From Atlantibacter sp032062175 (GTDB lineage Bacteria > Pseudomonadota > Gammaproteobacteria > Enterobacterales > Enterobacteriaceae), in the NCBI RefSeq assembly GCF_032062175.1, contig NZ_DAMBQK010000004.1, positions 124,001 through 188,000 of the forward strand: DNA of 64,000 nucleotides, given 5' to 3'. Shown piece by piece: positions 50,889 through 59,944 of the stretch (the stretch's first letter is position 1; each line of letters begins with the position of its first letter). The position numbers and the translations under genes are program-made. The notes under the pieces are model-generated. The model worked only from the letters and a program-made list of their open reading frames with translations. It was not told the DNA's origin and searched no databases.

Positions 50889-53759
50889 TTACAATTTTCC
50901 TAATGCGCTGAGGATCTTCTCTGGGGTGAAGTGCCATTCTCGCAGCCAGACCTGGCAGGCGTCATGAATGGCGGTAGCGATAGCGGGGGCAGCCCCGTTT
51001 ACGCCAATCTCAGAGATGGACTTCGCGCCGAACGGCCCGACTTTGTCATCGCTTGGCACCAGCACTGCGCGGAAGTCGCGCGGGATGTCGCCAATTTTGG
51101 GCGCGCCGTAGCTGCGTAAATCACGGGTGATCGGATGGCCTTCGGCGTCGTAAATGATCTCTTCCATCAGGCTGTGACCGATGGCGCGCATCGTTGCGCC
51201 ATAGATCTGCCCCAGGGCGAGATCCGGGTTAACCGGCGTACCGCAGTCGAGCAGGGCAAAGAATTTATCCAGCCGGATCTCCCCGGTGCGGGTGTTCACC
51301 GCCACTTCGGCAAAGTTGGCCCCGTACGGGAAAGCGAATTCCGGCGTGATGTAGCAGGCCGTTGCCACCAGCGTGCCGAACCCGGTGCCGGTTTCCGCTT
51401 TATGGGCGATCTGCCCGTAAGTCACTTCGCCTTTCTTACCGCGTACGATGCCAGGCGCAACAATGGTGACGTCGCTTTCCGGTTCGCCGAGCATTTGCGC
51501 ACCGTGGAACTGGATTTTCTTCAGCAGGTTTTCGGCGGCCATACGCGCCGCGTTGCCGGAGAAGCAGGTGCCGGACGAGGCGTAAGCGCCTTTATCGAAC
51601 AGCGCGTGGTCGGTGTCGCCGGAAATGACATGCACATCTTCCAGCGGGCAGCGCAGGACTTCCGCAGACAGTTTGCTGACCACCGTATCCAGCCCGGTGC
51701 CGATATCCGCGCCGCCGGAATGGACAATAAAGGTGCCGTCAGATTCCAGTTTGATCATGCAGTTGGCCTGATCGATATCCGGGATGCCGGATTTCTGCAT
51801 GATGATCGCCACACCGCGACCGATCTTCCAGTCGCCTTCGCTGGGTTTCGGCGAATCCCACTGGATCATCTCCCTGCCCTGGCGCAGGATCTCTTCCAGC
51901 GCGCAGCTGGCGGCGGAGGGCACTGAGGTCGGCGCTTTACCTTCGCCAATCGCGCCGAGGATCTTCAGCTCCTGGCCTTCGTGAACGCGGTTGCGCTCGA
52001 TAATCTCCAACTGGTCGATCTGCAACTGCTCCGCCAGCTCCGCCAGCGCCATAGTGATGGCGAAGTTGCCTTTCGGCGCGCCGTAGCCCTGATAGGCCCC
52101 GGTTGGACAGATGTTGCTGTAATAGGTCGTCACCTGGAAATCGACGTTATCGCACGGGTAGAGCGGCAGCGAGAGCGCCGGGCCGTTACAGGGCACCGTC
52201 AGCGAGTGGTTGCCGAACGGCCCGGTGTTGGCGCGGAAATCCATATTGATGGCCGTTAAGCGCCCGTCTTTTTTGGCCCCCAGCTTCACGGTGACTTTCG
52301 CCACGTGGCGCGAGGTATTGGCGATAAACTCTTCTTCACGGGTGTAACGAAACCAGACCGGGCGGCCCGTCACGCAGGTGGCCCAGGCGCACACTTCTTC
52401 CAGCAAAATGTCCTGCTTCGACCCGAAACCGCCGCCCACGCGCTCTTTAATCACGTGGACTTTGTTTTGCTTCAGGCCGACGATGCGCGCCACCTGGCGA
52501 CGCACGTGCCACGGCACCTGGGTGGAGGCATGGATCACCAGCCGATCACCGTCCATGCGGGTAAAGCAAATGTGGGTTTCGGTCGGGCACTGCTGGGCCT
52601 GGGTTGACGAATAGGTGCGTTCGATAATCACGTCTGCTTCGGCAAAGCCGCGCTCAACGTCGCCGATGTGGCCATGAATGCTGGCGGCGATATTCTTCGC
52701 CGGACGCGAGCCAATCGGGAAGTTGATAATCATATGCTCATCGCGCTGGACGGCTTTTTTATTGTCTTCTTCCAGCGTATCCGGCGCGCCCGCGACATAC
52801 ACCACCGGCTCGTCGTGAACCACCGGCGCGTCTTCCGCCATGGCTTCATCAATCGACATCACCGGTTTAAGCACCTGGTATTGCACGTCGATCAGTTCCA
52901 GCGCCTGCAACGCAATCTCTTCGCTTTCGGCGACAACCGCCGCCACGCGGTCGCCCACGTGACGCAGTTTTTTACTGAACATGCGGCGGTCGAGCGGTGA
53001 GGGTTCCGGCGCGCTTTGCCCACCGGGGGTGTAGTAAATATCCGGGCAGTTGCGCCAGGTGATCACGTGTACCACGCCGGGCAGCGCTTCGGCTTTACTG
53101 ACGTCAAGGTGGGTTATCAGCGCGTGCGCGTGGGGGCTGCGCAGCATTTTGATGGTGCAGGCATCCGACGTAATGCGATCTTCCACGTAACAGGGCTTGG
53201 CCTGAACCATTTTAGCGGCATCGGTTTTCGGGTGGATCTTACCGACCACGGCCAGATCGTCACGGAAGGTGGGTGCCACGGTGCAGGCGGCGTTGGGATC
53301 GGCTTTGCGCGCCACCGCCAGATCGATCACCTGGTAATATTGTTGCCAGCCGGCGTCGCGGCTGAACAGGCCAGATAGCGCATCGTCAATCTCATCGCGG
53401 GTCGGTATGGCGATGCGATCCAGTAATTCGGTAATAATCAGCGCAGCGGCAGGGTCGTTATAGCCTGACTGAACGACGCCGACGTCCACCATCGCCTGTT
53501 GCACCAGGCTGAGTTGATTCCATTTCCCTAACGATTCCGCCGTGGTGATTTTGGCGTTTTCCAACTGGGCGGCAATCAGCAGTGAGGCGTTAATCAGGCG
53601 GCCATTAAACAGGATCACGTCCGAACCGGCAAAGCCGAAGCCGTCGTCGCTGTTACGTACCGAGTGCATTCCCAGCCCAAACAGCAGTTTCTGGACGTTC
53701 GCGCCGGGATGGGCTTCAAGCTGATGCGCGCTGCCGTTGAGCGTAAATTGAATGATCAT
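50889..53759 (-). CDS. xdhD: Molybdenum hydroxylase XdhD with a cysteine-free ferredoxin-like domain
   Basis: A 956-residue protein, equal to E. coli XdhD. Residues about 1-160 align with the small [2Fe-2S] subunit of xanthine dehydrogenase, but the eight cluster cysteines are gone: SVRNSDDGFGFAGSD replaces the first cluster loop and VVQSGYND the CGFCTPG loop. The remainder is a molybdopterin-binding large subunit with VGGGFGSKQD, GAYQGYGAPKGN and the catalytic glutamate in GAKSISEIG (about 915). The likely substrate is a purine, by context. It overlaps ygfM by four bases. Family members elsewhere are tied to a labile selenium cofactor. Confidence 0.93.
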   Translation of the reverse strand: MIIQFTLNGSAHQLEAHPGANVQKLLFGLGMHSVRNSDDGFGFAGSDVILFNGRLINASLLIAAQLENAKITTAESLGKWNQLSLVQQAMVDVGVVQSGYNDPAAALIITELLDRIAIPTRDEIDDALSGLFSRDAGWQQYYQVIDLAVARKADPNAACTVAPTFRDDLAVVGKIHPKTDAAKMVQAKPCYVEDRITSDACTIKMLRSPHAHALITHLDVSKAEALPGVVHVITWRNCPDIYYTPGGQSAPEPSPLDRRMFSKKLRHVGDRVAAVVAESEEIALQALELIDVQYQVLKPVMSIDEAMAEDAPVVHDEPVVYVAGAPDTLEEDNKKAVQRDEHMIINFPIGSRPAKNIAASIHGHIGDVERGFAEADVIIERTYSSTQAQQCPTETHICFTRMDGDRLVIHASTQVPWHVRRQVARIVGLKQNKVHVIKERVGGGFGSKQDILLEEVCAWATCVTGRPVWFRYTREEEFIANTSRHVAKVTVKLGAKKDGRLTAINMDFRANTGPFGNHSLTVPCNGPALSLPLYPCDNVDFQVTTYYSNICPTGAYQGYGAPKGNFAITMALAELAEQLQIDQLEIIERNRVHEGQELKILGAIGEGKAPTSVPSAASCALEEILRQGREMIQWDSPKPSEGDWKIGRGVAIIMQKSGIPDIDQANCMIKLESDGTFIVHSGGADIGTGLDTVVSKLSAEVLRCPLEDVHVISGDTDHALFDKGAYASSGTCFSGNAARMAAENLLKKIQFHGAQMLGEPESDVTIVAPGIVRGKKGEVTYGQIAHKAETGTGFGTLVATACYITPEFAFPYGANFAEVAVNTRTGEIRLDKFFALLDCGTPVNPDLALGQIYGATMRAIGHSLMEEIIYDAEGHPITRDLRSYGAPKIGDIPRDFRAVLVPSDDKVGPFGAKSISEIGVNGAAPAIATAIHDACQVWLREWHFTPEKILSALGKL

Positions 53760-54535
53760 TGGATTTCCTCTCCCTTCTGCTGGCAGTCCGCGTACAGGTC
53801 AGCCACGACGACACCGGCGATATAACGCTTGTAAGCCACGCTGCCGCGCACATCGTCACGCGGGAAAATCGCCGCGCCGACGGCGGCTTCAAGCTGCTCG
53901 CCGTCCAGCCGCTGAGCCTCCACGTCCCGTAGCCGCATTGGGCGATCCGCGACGCCGTCCAGCGCGATGCGCACATTGTTGTCTTCATCGATAGCCACGG
54001 CGGCGGTGAGTACCGTGAGTCCCGCCTGGGAACGGCTAATTTTGCGAGTTGAACAGGCACGGTAAGGGTCTTTAATAATGATTTCGGTAATCAGATGGCC
54101 GACAGGCTGCGCGAGATAACTTTCCAGCGCCACGGTTTCGCCGTCGCCAAACACCAGTACCGCATCCAGCGCCAGCAGAACCGGAACTAACACCGACTCC
54201 TGTTCAATGGCGGCGATTTCTCCGCCTAAGGTGGACTGGTTGCGCAGGTGGCGGGAGTAAACAAAGCCCAGTGCCTCATACAGCGCCGGGGGCAGATGAT
54301 GGCTGTCACGCAGGGTTTGCAGCGTGGTCATTGCGCCGATGCGCAGGCAGTCGTTATCCCAGTCGATCCAGTCGAGGGACAATCTCTGAAGCGAGATCGC
54401 CACGGTTTTTTCAGTGCGGCCCGGCGCGGAATTTAGCTTGCTGCCGCCGGCAAACCAGACGGCATCATTCTGATAACGCTGCTTAAGTTCCAGCGCCTGC
54501 TCGACGGAGCCTGGTGTAAGAAATTGCTCAATCAT
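53756..54535 (-). CDS. ygfM: FAD-binding subunit of the molybdenum hydroxylase (YgfM)
   Basis: A 259-residue protein of the CoxM/XdhB flavin subunit family, equal to E. coli YgfM. FAD-binding loops are AGGSKLNSA (about 29-37) and LGGEIA (about 103-108). It should accept electrons from XdhD, although that partner lacks Fe-S clusters. Its stop overlaps the xdhD start as ATGA, showing coupled translation. Confidence 0.93.
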   Translation of the reverse strand: MIEQFLTPGSVEQALELKQRYQNDAVWFAGGSKLNSAPGRTEKTVAISLQRLSLDWIDWDNDCLRIGAMTTLQTLRDSHHLPPALYEALGFVYSRHLRNQSTLGGEIAAIEQESVLVPVLLALDAVLVFGDGETVALESYLAQPVGHLITEIIIKDPYRACSTRKISRSQAGLTVLTAAVAIDEDNNVRIALDGVADRPMRLRDVEAQRLDGEQLEAAVGAAIFPRDDVRGSVAYKRYIAGVVVADLYADCQQKGEEIQ

Positions 54536-54582
54536 AATTCACCCTCATTTTTCGCCTCCCGCTAGCCGGGAGGCGCCAGGTT

Positions 54583-55911
54583 TTAATTCAGTGCATCCAT
54601 GCGTTGCCACATCCGGGCGGCGACTTTTCGTGCTTGCGCATAGACAGGTTCACAATCAAAGGTGAACTGGCGGTCTTCGTAGACCATCACGCCATTCACC
54701 ATCACGCTGTGCACGCTCGACGAACCGAGACCGAACGCGATATGCCCGGCGACGTTTTCCGCCAGCAGCGGCGTTGGCGAGGCGTAATCGCAAATGGTCA
54801 GATCCGCTTTGTACCCGGCTTCCAGGCGGCCAAATTTGGCGTGGAAGTTGCGGCTCAGTAGCGCGTTGCCGTTGGTAAGGGCGCGGGCGAAGCTGTCCGG
54901 CCACAGCGGGCCGCCGGCGTCACGGTGTTTGAAGAAGGCGAATTTCATCTCTTCAAACATGTCGGAACCAATGCCATCGGTACCGAGCGCCAGGTTACGA
55001 ATACGGGTGAGCTGATGGTTGTAGCCCACGTGGTTGTTCATATTGGAACGGGCGTTATGCACCAGGAAACCGTCTTTGTCGTTCAGCAACGTGATATCGT
55101 CGGCGGAAAGGTACAGCCCGTGGGCGATCAGCGTTTTGCTGTCGATAAGGTCGTATTCCGCCAGTCGCGCCAGCAGGTCTTTGCCGTAGTGGTGATGGCT
55201 GTGGGAGACGTCATAGCTGTCTTCCGCCGCATGAATATGCAACCCGCGCCCGGTGACTTTGACGGCTTCGCTGAGCATCGCTAATCCGGCATCGGGTACG
55301 GTGAAGGGCGCATGCGCGCCGATATGGGCTTCCACCAGGTATGGCTGCTGGCCTTTCTCTTTCGCCGCATCAATATGCTTCGCGAAGCGAATATTCTCTT
55401 CGACGCCCGCCTGGAGCTCTTTTAACCCACCGTTGCGGTCGGTGGTTTCGAAGCAGGTCATCCCGCGCAAGCCCACTTTGATAAACGCGTTACGCAGCGT
55501 GTCCAGCGAACCCGCAATGTAAGCCGGCGAAGCGTGATGATCGATAACCGCGGTACAGCCGCTTTTGATGGCTTCAAGCGAGCAAATCAGACCGCTGTAA
55601 TAGAGCGATTCCTCATCCAGCGCCCGATCCAGCCGCCACCAGAGGTTTTTCAGCGTGGAGATAAAATCCGGGCAGGGATCGATCTTCGCCTGAATACCGC
55701 GCGACAGCCCCGAGTAAAAATGGTTATGCGAGCAGACGATGCCGGGCATCACCACCCGGCCATGCATCTCTTTGTATGACGCATCCGGGTAGCGTTGGGT
55801 CAACGCTGGCCCGACCGCGAGGATTTCATCGCCGTCGATGGCGATATCAATGTTTTCCATCACCATCGCCGGATGCAACTGCACGGCGGTAACATTTTTT
55901 AAAATAAGCAT
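54583..55911 (-). CDS. ssnA: Amidohydrolase-family protein SsnA
   Basis: A 442-residue putative aminohydrolase, equal to E. coli SsnA. Metal ligands are in VCSHNHFYSG (about 63-72), HIHAAED near 238 and GTDGIGSDM near 320. Its substrate is not known; the locus suggests a purine or related ring. The start at 55911 lies two bases after the ygfK stop and matches the E. coli N-terminus MLILKNVTAV. In E. coli it was named for an effect on stationary-phase viability. Confidence 0.93.
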   Translation of the reverse strand: MLILKNVTAVQLHPAMVMENIDIAIDGDEILAVGPALTQRYPDASYKEMHGRVVMPGIVCSHNHFYSGLSRGIQAKIDPCPDFISTLKNLWWRLDRALDEESLYYSGLICSLEAIKSGCTAVIDHHASPAYIAGSLDTLRNAFIKVGLRGMTCFETTDRNGGLKELQAGVEENIRFAKHIDAAKEKGQQPYLVEAHIGAHAPFTVPDAGLAMLSEAVKVTGRGLHIHAAEDSYDVSHSHHHYGKDLLARLAEYDLIDSKTLIAHGLYLSADDITLLNDKDGFLVHNARSNMNNHVGYNHQLTRIRNLALGTDGIGSDMFEEMKFAFFKHRDAGGPLWPDSFARALTNGNALLSRNFHAKFGRLEAGYKADLTICDYASPTPLLAENVAGHIAFGLGSSSVHSVMVNGVMVYEDRQFTFDCEPVYAQARKVAARMWQRMDALN

Positions 55912-55913
55912 GA

Positions 55914-58900
55914 TTACGCCTCCACCCGGCCTAACAGATAGTGATGGTGCTGGTGTACATAGCTGATGATGCGGCACATGTCATCCAACCCGGCGGGCAC
56001 ATCCCGGAACTGACCATCGCTGCCGATGGTTAATTCCCAGGTTTGTTCGCCCTGGCGGATATGTACCCGGCTGTCATCCACCAGGAAGCCCGGATTGGCG
56101 CTGTTGCGGAAATCTTCCGGCAGGCTGAATACCGTGACCTTGTCCTGGTAAGGCTTGCCCTGCCACGGACAAAACTGGGCGCAGTTGCCACATTCGTTGC
56201 AGTAAGCGTCGAGATGCAGCGTCTGGTAGCGGTTCTGGAAGCCAGGCACGGCAATGGAGACGTTGGCGCGGTTGGGGCAGACATCGACGCACTTGCTACA
56301 GATGTAGTTACATTCCAGGCAGCGCTCAGCTTCCTGGGCGACAAAGGCGTCGCGATCGTCTTTATCCACCTGCGCCACGGAGATCGCGCCTTTACGACGG
56401 TAAACCTCCGCCGGGTTGACGTTATTCCAGTGCTTATCGCTCTGATGGGAGCGGATATTTTCCCGCGTCAGGATCACATCGCTGGCGCGACGGGCGTTGC
56501 CGATGGCGGAAACAATCGAGGACGGGCCACGCTGTACGTCGCCAATCAGGAACACGTCCGGGCGGCTGGTTTCGCCGAAGTGGTTGACTACCGGCCAGCC
56601 GTTGTCATCCAGCGGGACGCCCATGGCGCGCAGGGCGTCGCTATCCTGCTGCTCGCCAATGGCGGTGATCAGGCTATCTACCTGCATGGTGCGGACGTCA
56701 TCGGTTTCTACCGGGCGGCGGCGGCCTTTGGCATCGGGTTCGCCCAGCGCCATCACGCGCACCGTCAGTGTGCCGTCGGCGTCAAACTGTTCCGGGTTGC
56801 TGAGGAACTGGAACTGTACGCCGTCATGCAGCGCTTCTTCGTACTCTTCACGCCAGGCGGGCATTTCCTGTAATGAACGGCGGTACACCACGGTGACTTT
56901 TTCAACGCCCGGTACGCGCAGCGCGGTGCGTGCGCAGTCCATCGCGGTGTTGCCTGCGCCGACCACCACCACATGCTTGCCGAGTTCCAGATTTGTGCCG
57001 AGGTTGTATTCGCGCAGGAACGGCAGTGATTTCCAGACGTTGCGGTTATCACCGCGCAGTTTGACGCCGCTGTTTTTCTCGGTGCCGGTGCCAATCAGCA
57101 CATAATGGAAGCCCTGCTGTTGCAGTTTGTCTACCGTCAACTGTGGGTCGCAGCCGTATTCGATTTTCACGCCGTGGGCGGTGACAAAATCGATATCATG
57201 CTGGATCAGTTCGCCCGGAATACGGAACTGCGGAATGATATTTCTCACCACGCCGCCGGCGTTTTTCTCACGTTCGAACAGCGTCACCGGGTGGCCAGCG
57301 CGCGCCAGGAAATAACCCGCCGCCAGACCCGCCGGGCCTGCGCCAATCACCGCCACCGGATGGCGTGAACCGGAGCCCGCCGGTTTATGCCAGCGTTGTT
57401 TGTAGGTTTCCCAGCCTTTCTCCAGGGCGATTTTTTTCAGCTCGCGGATGTTGAGCGCGCTGTCATAGTCGAGACGGGTACAGTTGTACTGGCACTGGTG
57501 ATCGCAGATGTGCCCGGTAATGGCGGGCAGGGCGTTGCGCTGATAAATAAGCTCCAGCGCGTCGGCGTAGCGCTGCTCGCCCATCAGACGGATGTACTCA
57601 GGAATATCCTGCTTGATTGCGCAGGCCGTGACGCACGGTGCAACATAACAGTCGGTGAGCGGCAGCCCTTCGGCCACTTCGATGCGCTCTTCCGGCTTCC
57701 AGTGTTTTTGGGTGTACTCCATGCTGACGGCACGTTTGGCGAGTTCATCAAGACGCGCCACGTCGACCTGCTGCATATGCCAGGCGTCGGATTTTTCTAG
57801 TTCACGCATGCATTCGCTCAGGCGCAGGTAGCCGCCTGGCTTCAGCAAATCGGTCGCCATGGTAATCGGGCGAATACCGGTGTCGAAAATATCGCGGATG
57901 GTAAGTTGGCTGGCACCGCCGGAGTAGGAAATCGGCAACGTGCCGTTAAAGGCCCGGGAGAGCACCGCCGCCACGTTAATCGACAGCGGGAACAACGCGC
58001 GCCCGGACATATACATCTCTTCGCCCGGTAATGCGCCTTTATGGTTGATGGTGCCGAGGGTGTTGGTGAGTTTCACCCCAAAGCCCAGGTGTTTCTCTTT
58101 CGCCAGCGTCATCAGGCGTTGCAGCATCGCCAGCGCCTGATCGAGCTTCAGGTCGTGGTCAAACGACTCTTCTTTCAGGCCGATATAGTCGAAACCGCAG
58201 GTATCGAGAATTTCGCGAACGCGCGGGTAGCCCAGCAGCGTCGGGTTAAGTTTCACAAAGGTATTGAGCCCTTTTTCTTCCAGCATATAGCGGCAGATGG
58301 CTTCAATTTCATTGGGCGGGCAGCCGTGCATAGTGGAAAGCGTGACGCCATGAACCAGGCTTGACGGGATCCGCGCATCCACCGTGGCGAGCTGTTCGCG
58401 TTTTGCTTCCGGCAGGCGGGCAATAAATGCCGGGTTAGCCAGCCAGCGCTTGAGGATCTGGCGATACTCGGCGAATTTCGGGTGATCCGCCGCGTTCATC
58501 ATGTTGTCGATAAATTGCTGCATCGGCGGCTGTTTAATGCCGTCGAGGTTGTAGCCGACGCTCATATTGAAGATAAAGGATTTGGCGTCGTCCGGGCCGC
58601 GCGCGGTGAACATCTCATCCAGCAGGTGCAGAATAAACCAGGCTTTCAGGTACTCATCCCAGGCTTTCAGCAGGGTGAATTCGGTGGACCACTCGGTATT
58701 GAAGCATTCGTCTTCCGCGTCGATACAGGGTTTTTCCAGCTCCAGCCGATCGAGAATTTGCACCGTTTTCAGTTCGATAAAACGACCACCCGTCAGCCAG
58801 GAGGTAATGATGTTCTGTGCGAGTTGGGTATGCGGTCCGGCGGCTGGGCCAACGGGCGTGGCGCAGGTTTCGCCAAATACGGAAATCGGCTGGTGTTGCC

Positions 58901-59015
58901 CGGTCTGATAAAACTGTTGTTCAGGAATACCAAAAATAGTGTGGTGCTGGTGGTATTCATCAAACAGGCGCGTCAAAAGTTCCTCAAACGGGACGGGACG
59001 CATGATATCCCCCAT
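55914..59015 (-). CDS. ygfK: Multidomain Fe-S flavoprotein YgfK
   Basis: A 1033-residue oxidoreductase (E. coli 1032). A DHOD-like TIM-barrel region (GETCATPVGPAAGPH near 48-62) comes first, then a GltD-type cluster segment (CYVAPCVTACAIKQD), FAD motif GAGPAGLAAG, NADPH motif GAGNTAMDC, and two C-terminal [4Fe-4S] motifs (CLECNYICSKCVDVCP and CNECGNCAQFCP). The E. coli gene was implicated in selenate reduction. Family models place it in selenium-dependent hydroxylase systems. It leads the ygfK-ssnA-ygfM-xdhD operon and could be the electron acceptor or donor for XdhD-YgfM. Confidence 0.92.
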   Translation of the reverse strand: MGDIMRPVPFEELLTRLFDEYHQHHTIFGIPEQQFYQTGQHQPISVFGETCATPVGPAAGPHTQLAQNIITSWLTGGRFIELKTVQILDRLELEKPCIDAEDECFNTEWSTEFTLLKAWDEYLKAWFILHLLDEMFTARGPDDAKSFIFNMSVGYNLDGIKQPPMQQFIDNMMNAADHPKFAEYRQILKRWLANPAFIARLPEAKREQLATVDARIPSSLVHGVTLSTMHGCPPNEIEAICRYMLEEKGLNTFVKLNPTLLGYPRVREILDTCGFDYIGLKEESFDHDLKLDQALAMLQRLMTLAKEKHLGFGVKLTNTLGTINHKGALPGEEMYMSGRALFPLSINVAAVLSRAFNGTLPISYSGGASQLTIRDIFDTGIRPITMATDLLKPGGYLRLSECMRELEKSDAWHMQQVDVARLDELAKRAVSMEYTQKHWKPEERIEVAEGLPLTDCYVAPCVTACAIKQDIPEYIRLMGEQRYADALELIYQRNALPAITGHICDHQCQYNCTRLDYDSALNIRELKKIALEKGWETYKQRWHKPAGSGSRHPVAVIGAGPAGLAAGYFLARAGHPVTLFEREKNAGGVVRNIIPQFRIPGELIQHDIDFVTAHGVKIEYGCDPQLTVDKLQQQGFHYVLIGTGTEKNSGVKLRGDNRNVWKSLPFLREYNLGTNLELGKHVVVVGAGNTAMDCARTALRVPGVEKVTVVYRRSLQEMPAWREEYEEALHDGVQFQFLSNPEQFDADGTLTVRVMALGEPDAKGRRRPVETDDVRTMQVDSLITAIGEQQDSDALRAMGVPLDDNGWPVVNHFGETSRPDVFLIGDVQRGPSSIVSAIGNARRASDVILTRENIRSHQSDKHWNNVNPAEVYRRKGAISVAQVDKDDRDAFVAQEAERCLECNYICSKCVDVCPNRANVSIAVPGFQNRYQTLHLDAYCNECGNCAQFCPWQGKPYQDKVTVFSLPEDFRNSANPGFLVDDSRVHIRQGEQTWELTIGSDGQFRDVPAGLDDMCRIISYVHQHHHYLLGRVEA

Positions 59016-59090
59016 AACCCTCTCCTTAACGTAACATTTTTAATCGGAATTACCGGCAGTGATATAACGTCCGGTGGATTACGTTAAAGG

Positions 59091-59106
59091 AGCAACAATC
59101 GCACCA
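59091..59106 (-). promoter_or_regulatory. Sigma-54-like promoter of the ygfK operon
   Basis: On the minus strand TGGTGCGATTGTTGCT fits TGGCAC-N5-TTGCT at nine of eleven positions with exact GG-N10-GC spacing. Transcription would start near 59080, leaving a 65-base leader to ygfK. Confidence 0.65.
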
Positions 59107-59170
59107 GCTATTTATCCAGGGCCCAGCTAATAAACAGATTTGTGAGAAGCCTCGAAAGTTGGCCTGGGTT

Positions 59171-59186
59171 TGTGAAATATCTCACA
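59171..59186. promoter_or_regulatory. TGTGA-N6-TCACA palindrome upstream of ygfK
   Basis: TGTGAAATATCTCACA is a perfect CRP core. It sits about 98 bases upstream of the predicted sigma-54 start, where an enhancer-binding activator would also bind, and a second TTTGTGA lies at 59140-59146. It could be a CRP site or an activator site. The rest of the 301-base gap between ygfK and mocA is AT-rich with no gene. Confidence 0.5.
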
Positions 59187-59316
59187 GCTTACAAATGAGA
59201 ATTAAAATCACTCTGTTTATATGCGCCGGACGGTGTGTCATCGGGATAATGCTTTTTCTCAAAACAACCGCGTTGTTATCATAATGATAAGGTGTAAGGA
59301 TAATGAACAATAATTA

Positions 59317-59919
59317 TCATTGGCGACGGTCCTTGCCGCTTAATTTATCTTGCCCCCGGCGTTGTAGTGCCAAGAAATCTTCAGGCGTATCAACATCGAA
59401 AATTATTTCCGGGTGGTTCATTTCACAACAGCGATATTCTCCGGCCATCAACGCTTCGCGCATGGAGCGAACATTGGCTAATCGAGCAGCCTGCATCAGA
59501 CGCGTACGAGGCAGCAAAATCGGATGGCCTGGCTTACCGCGATAGTGCGGCATCAGCGCGTAGTCTCCGCGTAAGTGCCAGAGATTATTAAAGATAGCGT
59601 GTTTTAAACAGGGGAGGTCGCCGTGGGTGAGATAACAGTATTCTGTGTCCACATGGGCCGCGCCTGCCTGAACGGAAGAGAGCAGTCCCGATAAATAATC
59701 AGGGTTATAAACAATTAACAGTTGCGGATCATGGATATATCGTTGCGCAAGTTCTTCATGGCGAAATCCCGTGACCAGAATAATGCGTGAACAGAATTGA
59801 AGCGCGTTTTTGATACTTGCATCAAGCATTGTGCTATCCCGCCAGGGTAGTATCATTTTCCATTGCCCCATTCGGGATGAAAGACCCGCAGCGGTAATTA
59901 TGCAGTCAATGTGTTCCAC
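59317..59919 (-). CDS. mocA: Molybdenum cofactor cytidylyltransferase MocA (YgfJ)
   Basis: A 200-residue nucleotidyltransferase that attaches CMP to molybdopterin for xanthine-dehydrogenase-type enzymes. The nucleotide-binding motif is ITAAGLSSRMGQWK near the N-terminus, with THGDLP as the metal site and a C-terminal IIFDVDTPED segment. The likely start is a GTG at 59919, giving the family N-terminus; no strong ribosome site precedes it. It is divergent from yqeC, with 25 bases between the two starts. Confidence 0.9.
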   Translation of the reverse strand: MEHIDCIITAAGLSSRMGQWKMILPWRDSTMLDASIKNALQFCSRIILVTGFRHEELAQRYIHDPQLLIVYNPDYLSGLLSSVQAGAAHVDTEYCYLTHGDLPCLKHAIFNNLWHLRGDYALMPHYRGKPGHPILLPRTRLMQAARLANVRSMREALMAGEYRCCEMNHPEIIFDVDTPEDFLALQRRGQDKLSGKDRRQ

Positions 59920-59944
59920 TTTATTTTTTTCATCCCGGAGCCTG

